Assembly: GCA_018606645.1 (NCBI GenBank)
Contig: JAGVRI010000022.1
Location: 1 to 58,766 of the forward strand
Source: Chloroflexota bacterium
Lineage (GTDB): Bacteria > Chloroflexota > Anaerolineae > JAAYZQ01
Direction: 5' to 3'
Length of the DNA stretch: 58,766 nt
Under the pieces are notes generated by a model. The model did not search any database and was not told the origin of the DNA. It worked only from the letters and a program-made list of their open reading frames with translations. Numbering within the stretch: the stretch's first letter is position 1; every line of letters begins with the position of its first letter. Shown piece by piece: positions 36,023 to 44,657 of the stretch. Position numbers and translations under genes: made by a program.

Positions 36023-36051
36023 ATCATACCACCATCGTCGAAGAATGTCAA
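36023..36051 (-). promoter_or_regulatory. Promoter of the fur gene
   Basis: On the minus strand, TTGACA (36051-36046), a 17-bp spacer, and TATGAT (36028-36023). Nearly consensus. Confidence 0.75.
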
Positions 36052-36237
36052 CTCACGATCCCGCGGTAGACGGCCAGCCCGCCGAGGGTGCTACCTGTAC
36101 GGCAAGTCTGCTGCGGCTTGGCGGAACGGGCCAGGAGTGGAAGCTTTCGCTGGGTTCCGCGTGATTCCATTCGGGCTGAAGCCTTCACCCTCACTGGGTG
36201 CCGGACTTTTCCGCCCTAGTGTCACCTGAAGGTCTGC

Positions 36238-36266
36238 TTGCCTGCCGCTTGCTTTTCGGGTATAAT
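36238..36266 (+). promoter_or_regulatory. Promoter of the ctpA-ctpA-smpB operon
   Basis: TTGCCT (36238-36243), a 17-bp spacer, and a perfect TATAAT (36261-36266). The leader to the first ATG (36383) is about 110 nt. The rest of the 330-bp gap upstream holds the fur promoter and no other feature I can name. Confidence 0.65.
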
Positions 36267-36382
36267 TCAGTCGCCAGGATCGGCGGGTTGATATCACCGA
36301 CATGACCGACTACCTTGGCTAGCATCAAGGGTGAGAAGGGGGCCAGGCCCCCGGTATTTTTGCCGAAAGCAGAAACGATGGT

Positions 36383-37579
36383 ATGGCTGACACGCGAGTT
36401 TTCAGAACTCTCCTGATCGCGATATTGATCACCGGCTTGGTCATCGCGGCCTTTGGGGCCGGCGTTGGCACGGCCTGGCTGCTGATGCGGGGCCAAACGG
36501 CCAATGCGGAAGAAGCAGCCCAATTCCGCGTTTTCTGGGAAGCCTGGCATCTGGTCGAACAGAATTTCCTGGGTGAACTGCCTCCGATGCAGCGCGTGGC
36601 CTGGGGTGCGATCCGGGGTGCGCTCACCACCTTGAACGACCCCCACACCACCTTCCTGGAGCCGCAGCCCCGGCAACGGGAAAAAGAGGAGCTGAGCGGG
36701 CGTTTTGGCGGCATTGGTGCGTACGTCACCCAGGCCGAAGACGGAAGCATGGTTCTGGAGCCGATGCCTGATCTGCCCGCCGAGCAGGCCGGGGTGCGGA
36801 AAGGGGACGTTCTGCTCAAGGTGGATGAGACCGAGATCACCCCAGACATGACCGTGGATCAGGTGATCGGCCTGATCCGGGGTGAGGTAGGGACCCTGGT
36901 CCATCTCACGCTGCGGCGGGAGGGTCAGGCCGAGCCGATCGTGGTCGAGATCGAACGGCAGGAGATCCCCAGCCCGTCGGTGGAGTGGCGCATGTTGGAA
37001 GAAGCCCCCGGCATCGGCTACATTCGCATTATCCTGTTCAGCAGCCGGACGGTGAAAGAACTGGAAGAAGCGGTTCAGGAACTGAAAGGGCAGGGGATGT
37101 CCCGTCTGGTCGTCGACCTGCGGGGCAACGGCGGCGGGCTGTTTGATGCGGCGATTGATGTGGCCAGCGAGTTCCTGCCCGATGGGGTGGTCCTGTACCA
37201 GGTCGAAAAAGGGGAAAAGGAACGAACATTTACGGTCAAAAAGAGGGGCCCGTATACAGATATTCCTCTGGTCCTGTTGGTGGACAGTGGCACGGCCAGC
37301 GCCTCCGAGATTGTGGCCGGGGCCCTGCAGGACCGGGGTCGGGCGGTGCTGATCGGGCAAAAGACATACGGCAAAGGGTCGGTGCAGTCTGTGTTCGACC
37401 TGAGCGATGGTTCTTCTGTGCACATTACTTCTGCCCAGTGGTTGACCCCGAACCGCCGCCAGATCACCGGGCAGGGACTCACCCCTGACGTGGAAGTGGC
37501 GCTCTCTGAAGACGATCGCCGCCAGGGACGTGACCCCCAACTGGAGCGAGCGATCCAATACCTGCAGGCTGGACAATAA
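36383..37579 (+). CDS. Carboxyl-terminal processing protease, S41 family (first copy)
   Basis: The 398-residue membrane-anchored serine protease has an N-terminal signal anchor (LLIAILITGLVIAAFGAGVGTAWLL), a PDZ domain (about 105-190; GGIGAYVTQAEDGSMVLEPMPDLPAEQAGVRKGDVLLKVDE in pieces) and an S41 catalytic domain with VDLRGNGGG, the nucleophile region DSGTASASEIVAGAL and the lysine in TYGKGSVQ, which form a Ser-Lys dyad. CtpA-type proteases trim or degrade periplasmic proteins. A paralogue follows directly. Confidence 0.93.
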   Translation: MADTRVFRTLLIAILITGLVIAAFGAGVGTAWLLMRGQTANAEEAAQFRVFWEAWHLVEQNFLGELPPMQRVAWGAIRGALTTLNDPHTTFLEPQPRQREKEELSGRFGGIGAYVTQAEDGSMVLEPMPDLPAEQAGVRKGDVLLKVDETEITPDMTVDQVIGLIRGEVGTLVHLTLRREGQAEPIVVEIERQEIPSPSVEWRMLEEAPGIGYIRIILFSSRTVKELEEAVQELKGQGMSRLVVDLRGNGGGLFDAAIDVASEFLPDGVVLYQVEKGEKERTFTVKKRGPYTDIPLVLLVDSGTASASEIVAGALQDRGRAVLIGQKTYGKGSVQSVFDLSDGSSVHITSAQWLTPNRRQITGQGLTPDVEVALSEDDRRQGRDPQLERAIQYLQAGQ

Positions 37580-37601
37580 GAGATCGATGGGAGCGGATGA
37601 T

Positions 37602-38903
37602 ATGTCGCGTGCAAATGGCTGTAAAGTTGCCCTGTTTGTGATTCTGGTCGCCCTGATTTTTGGCAGTCTGGGCTTTGTCGCCGGGTTTATGACCCATACC
37701 ATCCTGATCGCATCGGAGGATATCGGAGCGGCGACGTCCGCGCCGGCGCTCACCACGCCTGGGCCTCCGGCAACCGAATCGCTTGCCTCTCCTCCGTCCG
37801 AATCCACTGCGACTCCCGGCCCCACCGTGACAGGCACACCGGCGTTAGGCAAGACTTTTGACCTCTTTTGGGAAGTATGGGCCCTGGTGGAGGAAGATTA
37901 TTACGGAGAGATTCCCCCCGCCGATGAGGTCACGTACGGGGCAATCCGCGGGGCGCTGAACACGTTAGGCGATCCGTTCACCGGGTTCATCGAGCCAGAA
38001 GTGGCCGCCATCCAGCGGGAGGATGACTCGGGGGCCTTCGAAGGCATCGGCGCCTATGTCACCATGCGCGAAGGCCGGCTGATCATTGTCAGCACTTTCA
38101 AGGGGCAGCCGGCCGAAAAGGCCGGGTTGCGGCGGGGCGATATCGTCCTCAAGGTGGACGACACCCCGATCGAGAATATGAGCATCTACGAAGCCATCTC
38201 CCTGATCCGTGGGCCGCAGGGCACGACGGTGCGCCTGACGATCTTGCGCGAAGGAGAGGAGCCGTTTGAAGTCGAGATTGTCCGCGCCCGGATTGAGATC
38301 CAGGTGGTCGAATCGCAGATGCGGGAGGATGGGATCGGGTACGTAAGGCTGTTGGAGTTTAGCGCGGATGCCAGCGCCAAACTGGCCGGAGCCATCCGAA
38401 CGCTCCTCGCCCAGAATCCCAAGGGCCTGATCCTGGACCTGCGAGGGAACCCCGGGGGGTACTTTCAAGAGGCGGTGCTGACCGCCGGATTGTTCCTGCC
38501 TAAAGGGCAGGTCGTGGTCATTGAGCGCTATAAAGATGCCCCATCCGAGGTAGTCCGGACGCCTAACGAGCCGCTGGCTCCTGATATCCCTCTGGTGGTG
38601 CTGGTGGACGGGGGGTCAGCCAGCGCTTCGGAGATTGTGGCCGGGGCGTTGCAGGACCTGGGCCGGGCCACGATCATCGGCGAACAGACCTTTGGCAAGG
38701 GGGCCGTGCAACTGCGCTATCAGTTGAGCAATGGCTCCGAGTTGTTGGTGACGGTGGCCCGCTGGTTCACCCCGAACGACCGGGCGATCCATGGGGAAGG
38801 GCTTGCTCCCGATATTCCGGTCGAGGTGACCGCAGAGGATATAGAGGCGGGGCGAGACCCTCAATTGGAGCGGGCGGCGGAATATCTGCTGAAGGGGCAG
38901 TAG
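37602..38903 (+). CDS. Carboxyl-terminal processing protease, S41 family (second copy)
   Basis: The 433-residue paralogue of the preceding gene has the same plan: signal anchor (ALFVILVALIFGSLGFVAGF), a Pro/Thr/Ser-rich linker (about 45-80), PDZ, and a protease with LDLRGNPGGYF, DGGSASASEIVAGAL and TFGKGAVQ. The linker is the main difference and may let it reach farther from the membrane. The start is uncertain: 37602 has GGGAG upstream, 37587 (MGADDM) is also possible. smpB follows after 6 bp. Confidence 0.93.
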   Translation: MSRANGCKVALFVILVALIFGSLGFVAGFMTHTILIASEDIGAATSAPALTTPGPPATESLASPPSESTATPGPTVTGTPALGKTFDLFWEVWALVEEDYYGEIPPADEVTYGAIRGALNTLGDPFTGFIEPEVAAIQREDDSGAFEGIGAYVTMREGRLIIVSTFKGQPAEKAGLRRGDIVLKVDDTPIENMSIYEAISLIRGPQGTTVRLTILREGEEPFEVEIVRARIEIQVVESQMREDGIGYVRLLEFSADASAKLAGAIRTLLAQNPKGLILDLRGNPGGYFQEAVLTAGLFLPKGQVVVIERYKDAPSEVVRTPNEPLAPDIPLVVLVDGGSASASEIVAGALQDLGRATIIGEQTFGKGAVQLRYQLSNGSELLVTVARWFTPNDRAIHGEGLAPDIPVEVTAEDIEAGRDPQLERAAEYLLKGQ

Positions 38904-38909
38904 CGACCT

Positions 38910-39365
38910 GTGTCGATCAAAGTGATTGCCACGAATCGCAAGGCCTATCACGAGTATCAGTTCTACGACACCTACGAAGCGGGACTGGTGCTGGTCGGTA
39001 GCGAGATCAAATCGATCCGCGCCGGACGGGTGAGCCTTCAGGATGGCTTTGTACTTCTGGAGGGTGGGGAGGCGTGGCTGATGAATGTCCATATCGCTCC
39101 CTATGAACCGGCCAGCCGACAGAACCACGATCCGAAGCGGCGCCGTAAACTTCTCCTACACCGGCGGGAGATCGAACGGCTGCACAGCCGTGTTCAGGAA
39201 AAGGGCTACACCATCGTCCCGATCCGACTCTACTTGAAAGACAGCCGGGCCAAAGTGGAGATCGCCCTCGCCCGGGGCAAAAAGTTGTACGACAAGCGGG
39301 AGGCAATCGCCAAACGGGATGTCAAGCGTCAGGTCGAACGTGCACTGAAGGAGCGCTATGAGTGA
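38910..39365 (+). CDS. smpB: SsrA-binding protein SmpB
   Basis: The 151-residue protein has all SmpB marks: VIATNRKAYHEYQFYDTYEAGLVLVGSEIKSIR in pieces, SLQDGF, NVHIAPYEPASRQNHDPKRRRKLLLH and the basic tail KRDVKRQVERALKERYE. It delivers tmRNA to stalled ribosomes. The start is GTG at 38910. No tmRNA gene was recognised in the window. Placement next to tail-specific-type proteases is suggestive, although SsrA-tagged proteins are mainly cleared by ClpXP. Confidence 0.95.
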   Translation: MSIKVIATNRKAYHEYQFYDTYEAGLVLVGSEIKSIRAGRVSLQDGFVLLEGGEAWLMNVHIAPYEPASRQNHDPKRRRKLLLHRREIERLHSRVQEKGYTIVPIRLYLKDSRAKVEIALARGKKLYDKREAIAKRDVKRQVERALKERYE

Positions 39366-40194
39366 AGGAGGGGAAGGCCCGTCCGATCGGTTCATGGTGG
39401 ATGGAGTGAAACTGTTTTCCCTCCGTCAGGTGAACGAACTGCCCGAGCCGATCAAGGAGGGGATTTATCGTTCGCTGTTGCCGACCGAGTTGCTGATGCA
39501 ATATGGCATTGACCCGGAGACCCTGTGTGATGCCCAGGGGAACCGTCTGGTGACCTTTCGCTGTCCCGCCGGCACCGGCATCGTGGAGATTGACGTCCGC
39601 CCCGCGGTGAATTTTCCCGATCCGTTGCTCTATTTGGAACTGAGCGATACCCGGATCAACCAGATCGAGGTGTTGTTGTTCATTGTCAACGACCCCAACT
39701 CCGAACGGTTCCAGACGGACCGGGATTGGCGAGGCCAGCGGACCAAGTTTGGCACCGTGCAGCGGAACATCCCGGAAGAGGTGCGGGCCATGCAGGCCGG
39801 CCTGGCGCCCGGTCAGGTGCGGCGCGGGTTGGGCCTGAGCCGGGTTCTGGTCCCGCTCTTTGAGGACTTTGTGAGGAGGATGGGCCACGACTATTATCTG
39901 CTGGAACCGCTGGCCTACCACAACGCCATTCTCTTTGAGCGGTTGGGGTGCAACTATGTGCAGGGCTTGCGCAAGATGCAGTGGATCCATCAGGAATTCC
40001 AGCCCGGTGGGTCGCTTTATCAGGCGCTGGATGGCTCCACTCCATTCCGCCACGCCGATGCCTGGCGCACCGTCCGGGGTCGCAGTTGGGCCATTCATGA
40101 TGGGATTCTGGGAGAGCCCTGGCATGGCATCCGGATGTACAAGCAGGTGGGACAACACGCCGGAATCAACACCTTTCCTGATGGTCCGTGGTAG
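39358..40194 (+). CDS. Unknown protein with a possible GNAT-like C-terminal half
   Basis: The 278-residue protein was not assigned to a family. Its ATG overlaps the smpB stop (ATGAGTGA), so translation is coupled and the gene is very likely real. It is cytosolic. The stretch GLGLSRVLVPLFEDFVRRMGHDYYLLEPLAYHNAILFERLGCNYVQG resembles the end of an acetyltransferase fold (a loop, a helix, then a YHNAILFERLGC segment). No acetyl-CoA loop is certain, so the GNAT idea is weak inference. Confidence 0.7.
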   Translation: MSEGGEGPSDRFMVDGVKLFSLRQVNELPEPIKEGIYRSLLPTELLMQYGIDPETLCDAQGNRLVTFRCPAGTGIVEIDVRPAVNFPDPLLYLELSDTRINQIEVLLFIVNDPNSERFQTDRDWRGQRTKFGTVQRNIPEEVRAMQAGLAPGQVRRGLGLSRVLVPLFEDFVRRMGHDYYLLEPLAYHNAILFERLGCNYVQGLRKMQWIHQEFQPGGSLYQALDGSTPFRHADAWRTVRGRSWAIHDGILGEPWHGIRMYKQVGQHAGINTFPDGPW

Positions 40195-42115
40195 ATTGAG
40201 CGCGAACCGGCTCGCCGTTTGGATACGTGATTCCTCAGGGTTGAGATGGCTGTGGTCTGGGCTGGTCCTGGTGGGCTGGCTTTTGTTGGCCAGTTGCAGG
40301 GCGGATCCAACGACTCCTGGACCGACGGCCGGCCCAACCATCACCCCGTCGGTAGCGAGCGGGAGGGTGACCTTAACCGCGCCTGCCCCCACCTTCACCG
40401 CCCGGCCCACGGATACTCCCACCCCCACGGCGACGTCCACTCCTCTTCCGGACAGCGAGTGGATCGCCTTTGCCTCCAATCGCGATGGCAATTGGGAACT
40501 CTATCTCCTGAACACCGAGTCGGGTCAAGAGATCAATCTGACGCGCCACCCTGCTGAGGATCGAGCCCCTGCCTGGAGCCCCAGAGGAGACGCGCTGGCC
40601 TTTGAATCGAATCGGGATGGCAACTGGGAGATCTATCTCCTTGACCTTCTCAGCGGGGCGCTCACCCGGTTGACCGACCACCCGGCGTACGACGGGGCTC
40701 CTGCCTGGAGCCCGGATGGCTCCGCTCTGGCTTTCGAGAGCTACCGCGATGGCAATCTCGAAATCTATCTCCTCACGCTGGACAATGGAACGCTCCGCCG
40801 CCTGACCCAGGATCCGGCCGGCGATTATGGCCCTGCCTGGAGCCCTGACGGCCAGAGCATCGCCTTCACTTCATGGCGCGACGGAAATCAAGAGGTCTAT
40901 CTCGTTTCGGCCCAAGGGGGAGAAGCCCACAACCTGACGCATCATCCAGCGGATGACCAGGACCCGGTCTGGATGCCTGACGGGTCCGGGTTCGTTTTTG
41001 TCTCCTGGCGGGAGGCAGATGCCCAGACTGGGAATCGAAACGCCGAGATCTATCGGTTGACCATGAGCGATGGAACGGTCCAGCGCCTGACCGACAACCC
41101 CTGGCCCGATCTGGACCCGGCGTGGGACCGGTCCGGTCGGTTGTTGTGGTCGGCGTACGATCCCGGCCCGCCCTTTGAGACCTACGATCCGTACCGTCCC
41201 GGTGACTATCACCTCTACCGTTCCGGTCCGCAGGGCCCTGAACGCCTGACCGAGACCGATTGGGATGACCGTCAGCCGGCTCCTGCCCCTTCCGTGTGTT
41301 GTTCCTTGCATGACCTGGAGGAACGCCTCCCACCCCCTCTCCCTCCCCGGGAGCCTGCGCCTGGGCTGCCTTCGGGCGTCCTTGCCCAGGTGGTGGAGGT
41401 GCCCAGCATCACCGTCTCAGGCCAGCCGATCTTGGTGAACGAACTGGTGTCTCCCTCCCTGGTGGCCTGGCAGCAGGCGGTGCTGGAGGCCAGCGGGTGG
41501 GATTTCCTGCGCCAGACCCTTGGCTCCTGGCGGAACATTGACTCGGTGCGCAAGAAAAAGATGTATCGCTATGACTATGGCTTTCTCAGTTGGCACAAAG
41601 CTGGCCGGGCTTTGGACCTGGCCCTGGAGTTCAAGGTGGACGGAGCCGATCAGATGGTGGTGGTCCGCGAGGATCTGGCGGACCAGGTCTACTGGCGGCT
41701 CTATTTGAAAGCGGCTCGCCAAGATGGCAGTCAGGGGGAACCTCTGAAGGACAATCCCTGGCGATTCTGGTGGCATATTAAGCCGGAAGAGGACCCCAAA
41801 GCGTATGACGCCGGGGGCAGGCGACTGCCCATCCCCGACGGCTATTATGTGGACATCACCGCTCTGGCCAAACGGTTTGGCTGGGAACGGATCGCCAGCT
41901 ATGCCATCGCCGGAGACTACCATTGGCAGACCGACAGCAACGGGACCGAGTACTGGCACTATGAGCGAACGGATGGGTTACGGTGGTGGGAGGCGATGCT
42001 CCAACTGTACCCGCAGGAGACGCTGGAACAGTATGTGGGGTGGGAGGCCGGACTCCGACACGCTCAGAGTGAAGAGATGATGCGCAGCAAGGGCATTCCC
42101 ACCCCGGTACCCTGA
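40181..42115 (+). CDS. Lipoprotein with TolB-like beta-propeller fused to an M15-type peptidase domain
   Basis: The 644-residue predicted lipoprotein has signal segment LRWLWSGLVLVGWLLLASC (lipid-modified Cys39) and a Thr/Pro-rich spacer. About six PD40/WD40-like blades follow (residues 85-335), for example IAFASNRDGNWELYLL and APAWSPDGSALAFES. The C-terminal 250 residues carry the zinc motifs of M15 D-Ala-D-Ala carboxypeptidases (VanY/VanX type): WHKAGRALDL with His472 and Asp479, and TEYWHYE with Glu590, His593 and Glu595. It could trim peptidoglycan stems at the outer membrane-face or cell surface; this is inference. The start is uncertain: 40181 overlaps the upstream stop by 14 bp, while the TTG at 40241 begins right at the lipoprotein signal. 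Confidence 0.82.
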   Translation: MVRGRLSANRLAVWIRDSSGLRWLWSGLVLVGWLLLASCRADPTTPGPTAGPTITPSVASGRVTLTAPAPTFTARPTDTPTPTATSTPLPDSEWIAFASNRDGNWELYLLNTESGQEINLTRHPAEDRAPAWSPRGDALAFESNRDGNWEIYLLDLLSGALTRLTDHPAYDGAPAWSPDGSALAFESYRDGNLEIYLLTLDNGTLRRLTQDPAGDYGPAWSPDGQSIAFTSWRDGNQEVYLVSAQGGEAHNLTHHPADDQDPVWMPDGSGFVFVSWREADAQTGNRNAEIYRLTMSDGTVQRLTDNPWPDLDPAWDRSGRLLWSAYDPGPPFETYDPYRPGDYHLYRSGPQGPERLTETDWDDRQPAPAPSVCCSLHDLEERLPPPLPPREPAPGLPSGVLAQVVEVPSITVSGQPILVNELVSPSLVAWQQAVLEASGWDFLRQTLGSWRNIDSVRKKKMYRYDYGFLSWHKAGRALDLALEFKVDGADQMVVVREDLADQVYWRLYLKAARQDGSQGEPLKDNPWRFWWHIKPEEDPKAYDAGGRRLPIPDGYYVDITALAKRFGWERIASYAIAGDYHWQTDSNGTEYWHYERTDGLRWWEAMLQLYPQETLEQYVGWEAGLRHAQSEEMMRSKGIPTPVP

Positions 42116-42128
42116 ATGCCCCCTGCTT

Positions 42129-43211
42129 CTAGCCGGCGGTTGACGATCCGGTGAGACCCCGCATCTGAGCGCGCTGCATCATCCATTCCCGATAATCGGC
42201 CGGAGGCGGTGGAACCTCGCCGGCGGGTCGCCGCTCGAGGTGGAGCGCACCGGTTGGGCAGGCGATAGCGCACAGACCGCAGCCCACACAGCGGCCTTCA
42301 TCAACGACGCATCGGCTGTCCTTCATCTCCAAAGCCCCGAATTGGCATCGTTCCAGGCAGTCTCCGCAGCCGACGCACAACGATTCCTCCACCCGGTTGA
42401 CAAAATCGGCTCTGGCGATGGCGGTGGGGATGCTGAATTCGGCTACGCTGCGCAACACTGCACAACAGCAGGTACAACAGTTGCAGATGTAATAGTGCCC
42501 GTCGCGATAGTTTCCCGGTGAATGAACCAGTCCGGCCTCCTCGGCCTCGCGCAGGATGCGCAGCGCCTCTTCTTTCGAGATAGCGCGGGTCACCTCGTCA
42601 TGGTCAAAGGCCCCTTCCACCGGCGCAAAGATCAGGCAGGTCTCTACCGGTCGGTCGCAGCCTTTGCCCACCAGCTTCTGCTGGACCCGACAGATGCACG
42701 CTCGCACCCCCCATGCCTTGGCGTTCTCCAGCAACTCCGTCGCCTGCTCATAGGGGTAGATCTCCACTCCGGTCGGGATCGCCTCTTCGACGGGGATGAC
42801 GCGATGCATCGGCGGCGCATAGTGGGTGATGGCGCCCTGGGCCTCGTGGTAATACTGCTCAAAGAGCTCGGCAAGTTCCCGATCCATGCGGGGTAACTGC
42901 TCTTCGTAGAAGCCGACGGCAAAGGGCATCAGCCCAAACACCATCTGCCCTTCTTTGCGCCCGGCGCGGATCTGGCCTTTGCGGGCCATGGCTTTCAGAG
43001 TGCGGTAGGCGGTGTCCGGGTCCATACCGACCCGGGCGGCAATGGCGCTGGCCGGTTCCCGATTCAGCCGCATCACCGAGGCCAGCAGGGCCTCTTCCGG
43101 CGTAAAGATCTTGGCCAACAACCGCAACTCCACTCCGCTGGAGGTGGCCGGAAACCCCTGAGGCAGGGCATCCAGTGTCTGGGCCAGTTTACGATAGACC
43201 GCTTCGGTCAT
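42129..43211 (-). CDS. Winged-helix/iron-sulfur protein with two C-terminal 4Fe-4S ferredoxin clusters
   Basis: The 360-residue protein has three parts. Residues about 40-100 look like a winged helix (EEALLASVMRLNREPASAIAARVG and DTAYRTLKAMARKGQI). The middle holds Cys clusters (VRACICRVQQ, GCDRPVETCLIF and CNCCTCCC). Residues about 275-335 are a 2x[4Fe-4S] ferredoxin (CVGCGDCLERCQFGALEM and CVGCGLCAIACPTGALHL). Such proteins are widespread in anaerobes but have no firm function; an electron-transfer or redox-sensing role is plausible. The ATG at 43211 has GAGG about 8 bp upstream. It lies 68 bp after the unknown acidic gene, probably in one transcript. Confidence 0.85.
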   Translation of the reverse strand: MTEAVYRKLAQTLDALPQGFPATSSGVELRLLAKIFTPEEALLASVMRLNREPASAIAARVGMDPDTAYRTLKAMARKGQIRAGRKEGQMVFGLMPFAVGFYEEQLPRMDRELAELFEQYYHEAQGAITHYAPPMHRVIPVEEAIPTGVEIYPYEQATELLENAKAWGVRACICRVQQKLVGKGCDRPVETCLIFAPVEGAFDHDEVTRAISKEEALRILREAEEAGLVHSPGNYRDGHYYICNCCTCCCAVLRSVAEFSIPTAIARADFVNRVEESLCVGCGDCLERCQFGALEMKDSRCVVDEGRCVGCGLCAIACPTGALHLERRPAGEVPPPPADYREWMMQRAQMRGLTGSSTAG

Positions 43212-43279
43212 GGGATTCCTCGAACCTTTCTGGCGGCTCCGCCCTACTTCCACCTGGGATTAGCAAGATGGCTGGAGTC

Positions 43280-44266
43280 TCACATTTTGATGCAGCCGAG
43301 GATGCGGCCGGTGGTTGCGACCTCGACGGCGACATCGAGGAGAGGCACCGGGCGCTCGGACCAGTTCTCTGCCACTTGGCACGCCACCTCATCCCGCTCG
43401 GGACACAGGCGGCATTGTTCGTGAACCCACAGCACCGCCCGGCTCAACCTCGAATAGGCCAGGTCCAGTTCCTCTTTGGTGAGCTCTTTGCCGTCCGCCA
43501 TGCCCTCCACCACCCCCATCTCGGCCAGGATGTGGGCGAGCTGGCCCTGAGCAAAGAGCGCCTCCGCCCCGCCAGCCCCTTCCTCAGAGACAGGACTATT
43601 GGGCAAGGCTTCCCATTGTTCGAGAAGTTCCCGGTACGCATCGGCATTCCGCGGGGTCACAGGCAGCGGGAGGTCCTCCGCCCGTTCGGGCCAGCGCATG
43701 ATGGTGAGCGAGATCAACATCCCGAAACCAACCACCGACGGTGGCAAGCCCAGGTCCGAAAGAAGGTCAGTCCAGTCCCCAGGCTCCTCATACTGGAACA
43801 ATCCGGCCTGTTGGCGATGGACATCGGCCCAGGCTCGAACGGCAGCCTGAGCCGTCTCGGGGAACAGCCGCATCAACTGATTGACTGCCTTGCCGATCTT
43901 GGCCAGGCGTCGTTTGTCCACACGCCGCCTGCTCGGATCGACCGGGAGGTGGCCCTCCCAGACATGATCCATGAAGGTCAACGGCTCTTCGAGCAACTGG
44001 GTCGGCAGGCCCGGAAAGCGCAACAGTTCATCCAGCTCCTCTACCGACTCAAAAAACGAAGGCAAGTGCACCAACTCGTTAAGCTGGATCACCAGCGGCC
44101 ACCAGTCCCGGGCATCCAGGTAGCCCAGTTGATAATCATCCCCACTGTCCGGCAGGTAGCGGTTATCGCTCAGGAAAAAGCGGTCGGCCAGCTCTTCGGT
44201 CCACTCATACAAGGATGCGTCATCGTCTGCATCTTCCCACCACTCCTCCAGGTCCCACTCATCCAT
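43280..44266 (-). CDS. Unknown acidic cytosolic protein
   Basis: The 328-residue protein was not assigned to a family. It is strongly acidic at the N-terminus (MDEWDLEEWWEDADDD), mostly alpha-helical by appearance, without signal peptide or membrane segments. The C-terminus has a small Cys group (CRLCPERDEVAC, then GCIKM). The ATG at 44266 has a strong GAGGAGG Shine-Dalgarno, and a promoter lies at 44319-44347, so the gene is credible. It is followed by the iron-sulfur protein gene, which suggests a shared process. Confidence 0.72.
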   Translation of the reverse strand: MDEWDLEEWWEDADDDASLYEWTEELADRFFLSDNRYLPDSGDDYQLGYLDARDWWPLVIQLNELVHLPSFFESVEELDELLRFPGLPTQLLEEPLTFMDHVWEGHLPVDPSRRRVDKRRLAKIGKAVNQLMRLFPETAQAAVRAWADVHRQQAGLFQYEEPGDWTDLLSDLGLPPSVVGFGMLISLTIMRWPERAEDLPLPVTPRNADAYRELLEQWEALPNSPVSEEGAGGAEALFAQGQLAHILAEMGVVEGMADGKELTKEELDLAYSRLSRAVLWVHEQCRLCPERDEVACQVAENWSERPVPLLDVAVEVATTGRILGCIKM

Positions 44267-44318
44267 TCGAAACCTCCTCACTTCTGAATCCGGAACCGAA
44301 CAAGCCGGCCCATCCACC

Positions 44319-44347
44319 ATTGTACACTAGATAAGAGGAGAAGGCAA
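44319..44347 (-). promoter_or_regulatory. Promoter of the acidic protein/Fe-S protein pair
   Basis: On the minus strand, TTGCCT (44347-44342), a 17-bp spacer ending GTG, and TACAAT (44324-44319). Confidence 0.65.
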
Positions 44348-44657
44348 TTTCGTGCCGGAGGCTCAATCCCTTATCCCTTCGGTTCGTCTGTCTACTTGTA
44401 TCTCAGAAGATTGAACCGGACAGGGTCCGCCCGGCCAGTTGCGCTTTGAATCATGAGCCAGGCCATACGCTCCCACCCGATAGTAAAACCATCGGGCTCA
44501 GTCGGCCAAGCCCTGCGGGCTGTTTCCCAGCCCCGAACAGGGCTTTGCTGGCGGAGTCCGCCGCTTCGAGCGGCGGGCGAACGTGCCGGAGGGCGGGCCG
44601 ACCCCCCGGCTTGTCCTGAGCACGTCCATATGATTTGTTAATCTACAACAAGACAGG
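44348..44657. other. Non-coding gap with small hairpins
   Basis: This stretch lies downstream of the giant RHS gene and upstream of the acidic protein promoter. It contains short inverted repeats, such as CCGCCGCT/AGCGGCGG at about 44559-44577 and GCCCTG/CAGGGC around 44512-44545, that may help end transcription of the RHS gene. No tRNA, ORF with a good start, or known RNA was recognised. Confidence 0.5.

Noticed and set aside
39935..40180. N-terminal extension of the propeller/M15 lipoprotein
   Set aside because: The open frame continues upstream inside the preceding gene in another frame; the lipoprotein signal begins only after about 40241.
44440..44657. Possible tRNA or structured RNA in the gap after the RHS gene
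   Set aside because: Short hairpins and a TTCGA loop are present, but no full cloverleaf with consistent acceptor, anticodon and T arms can be drawn.
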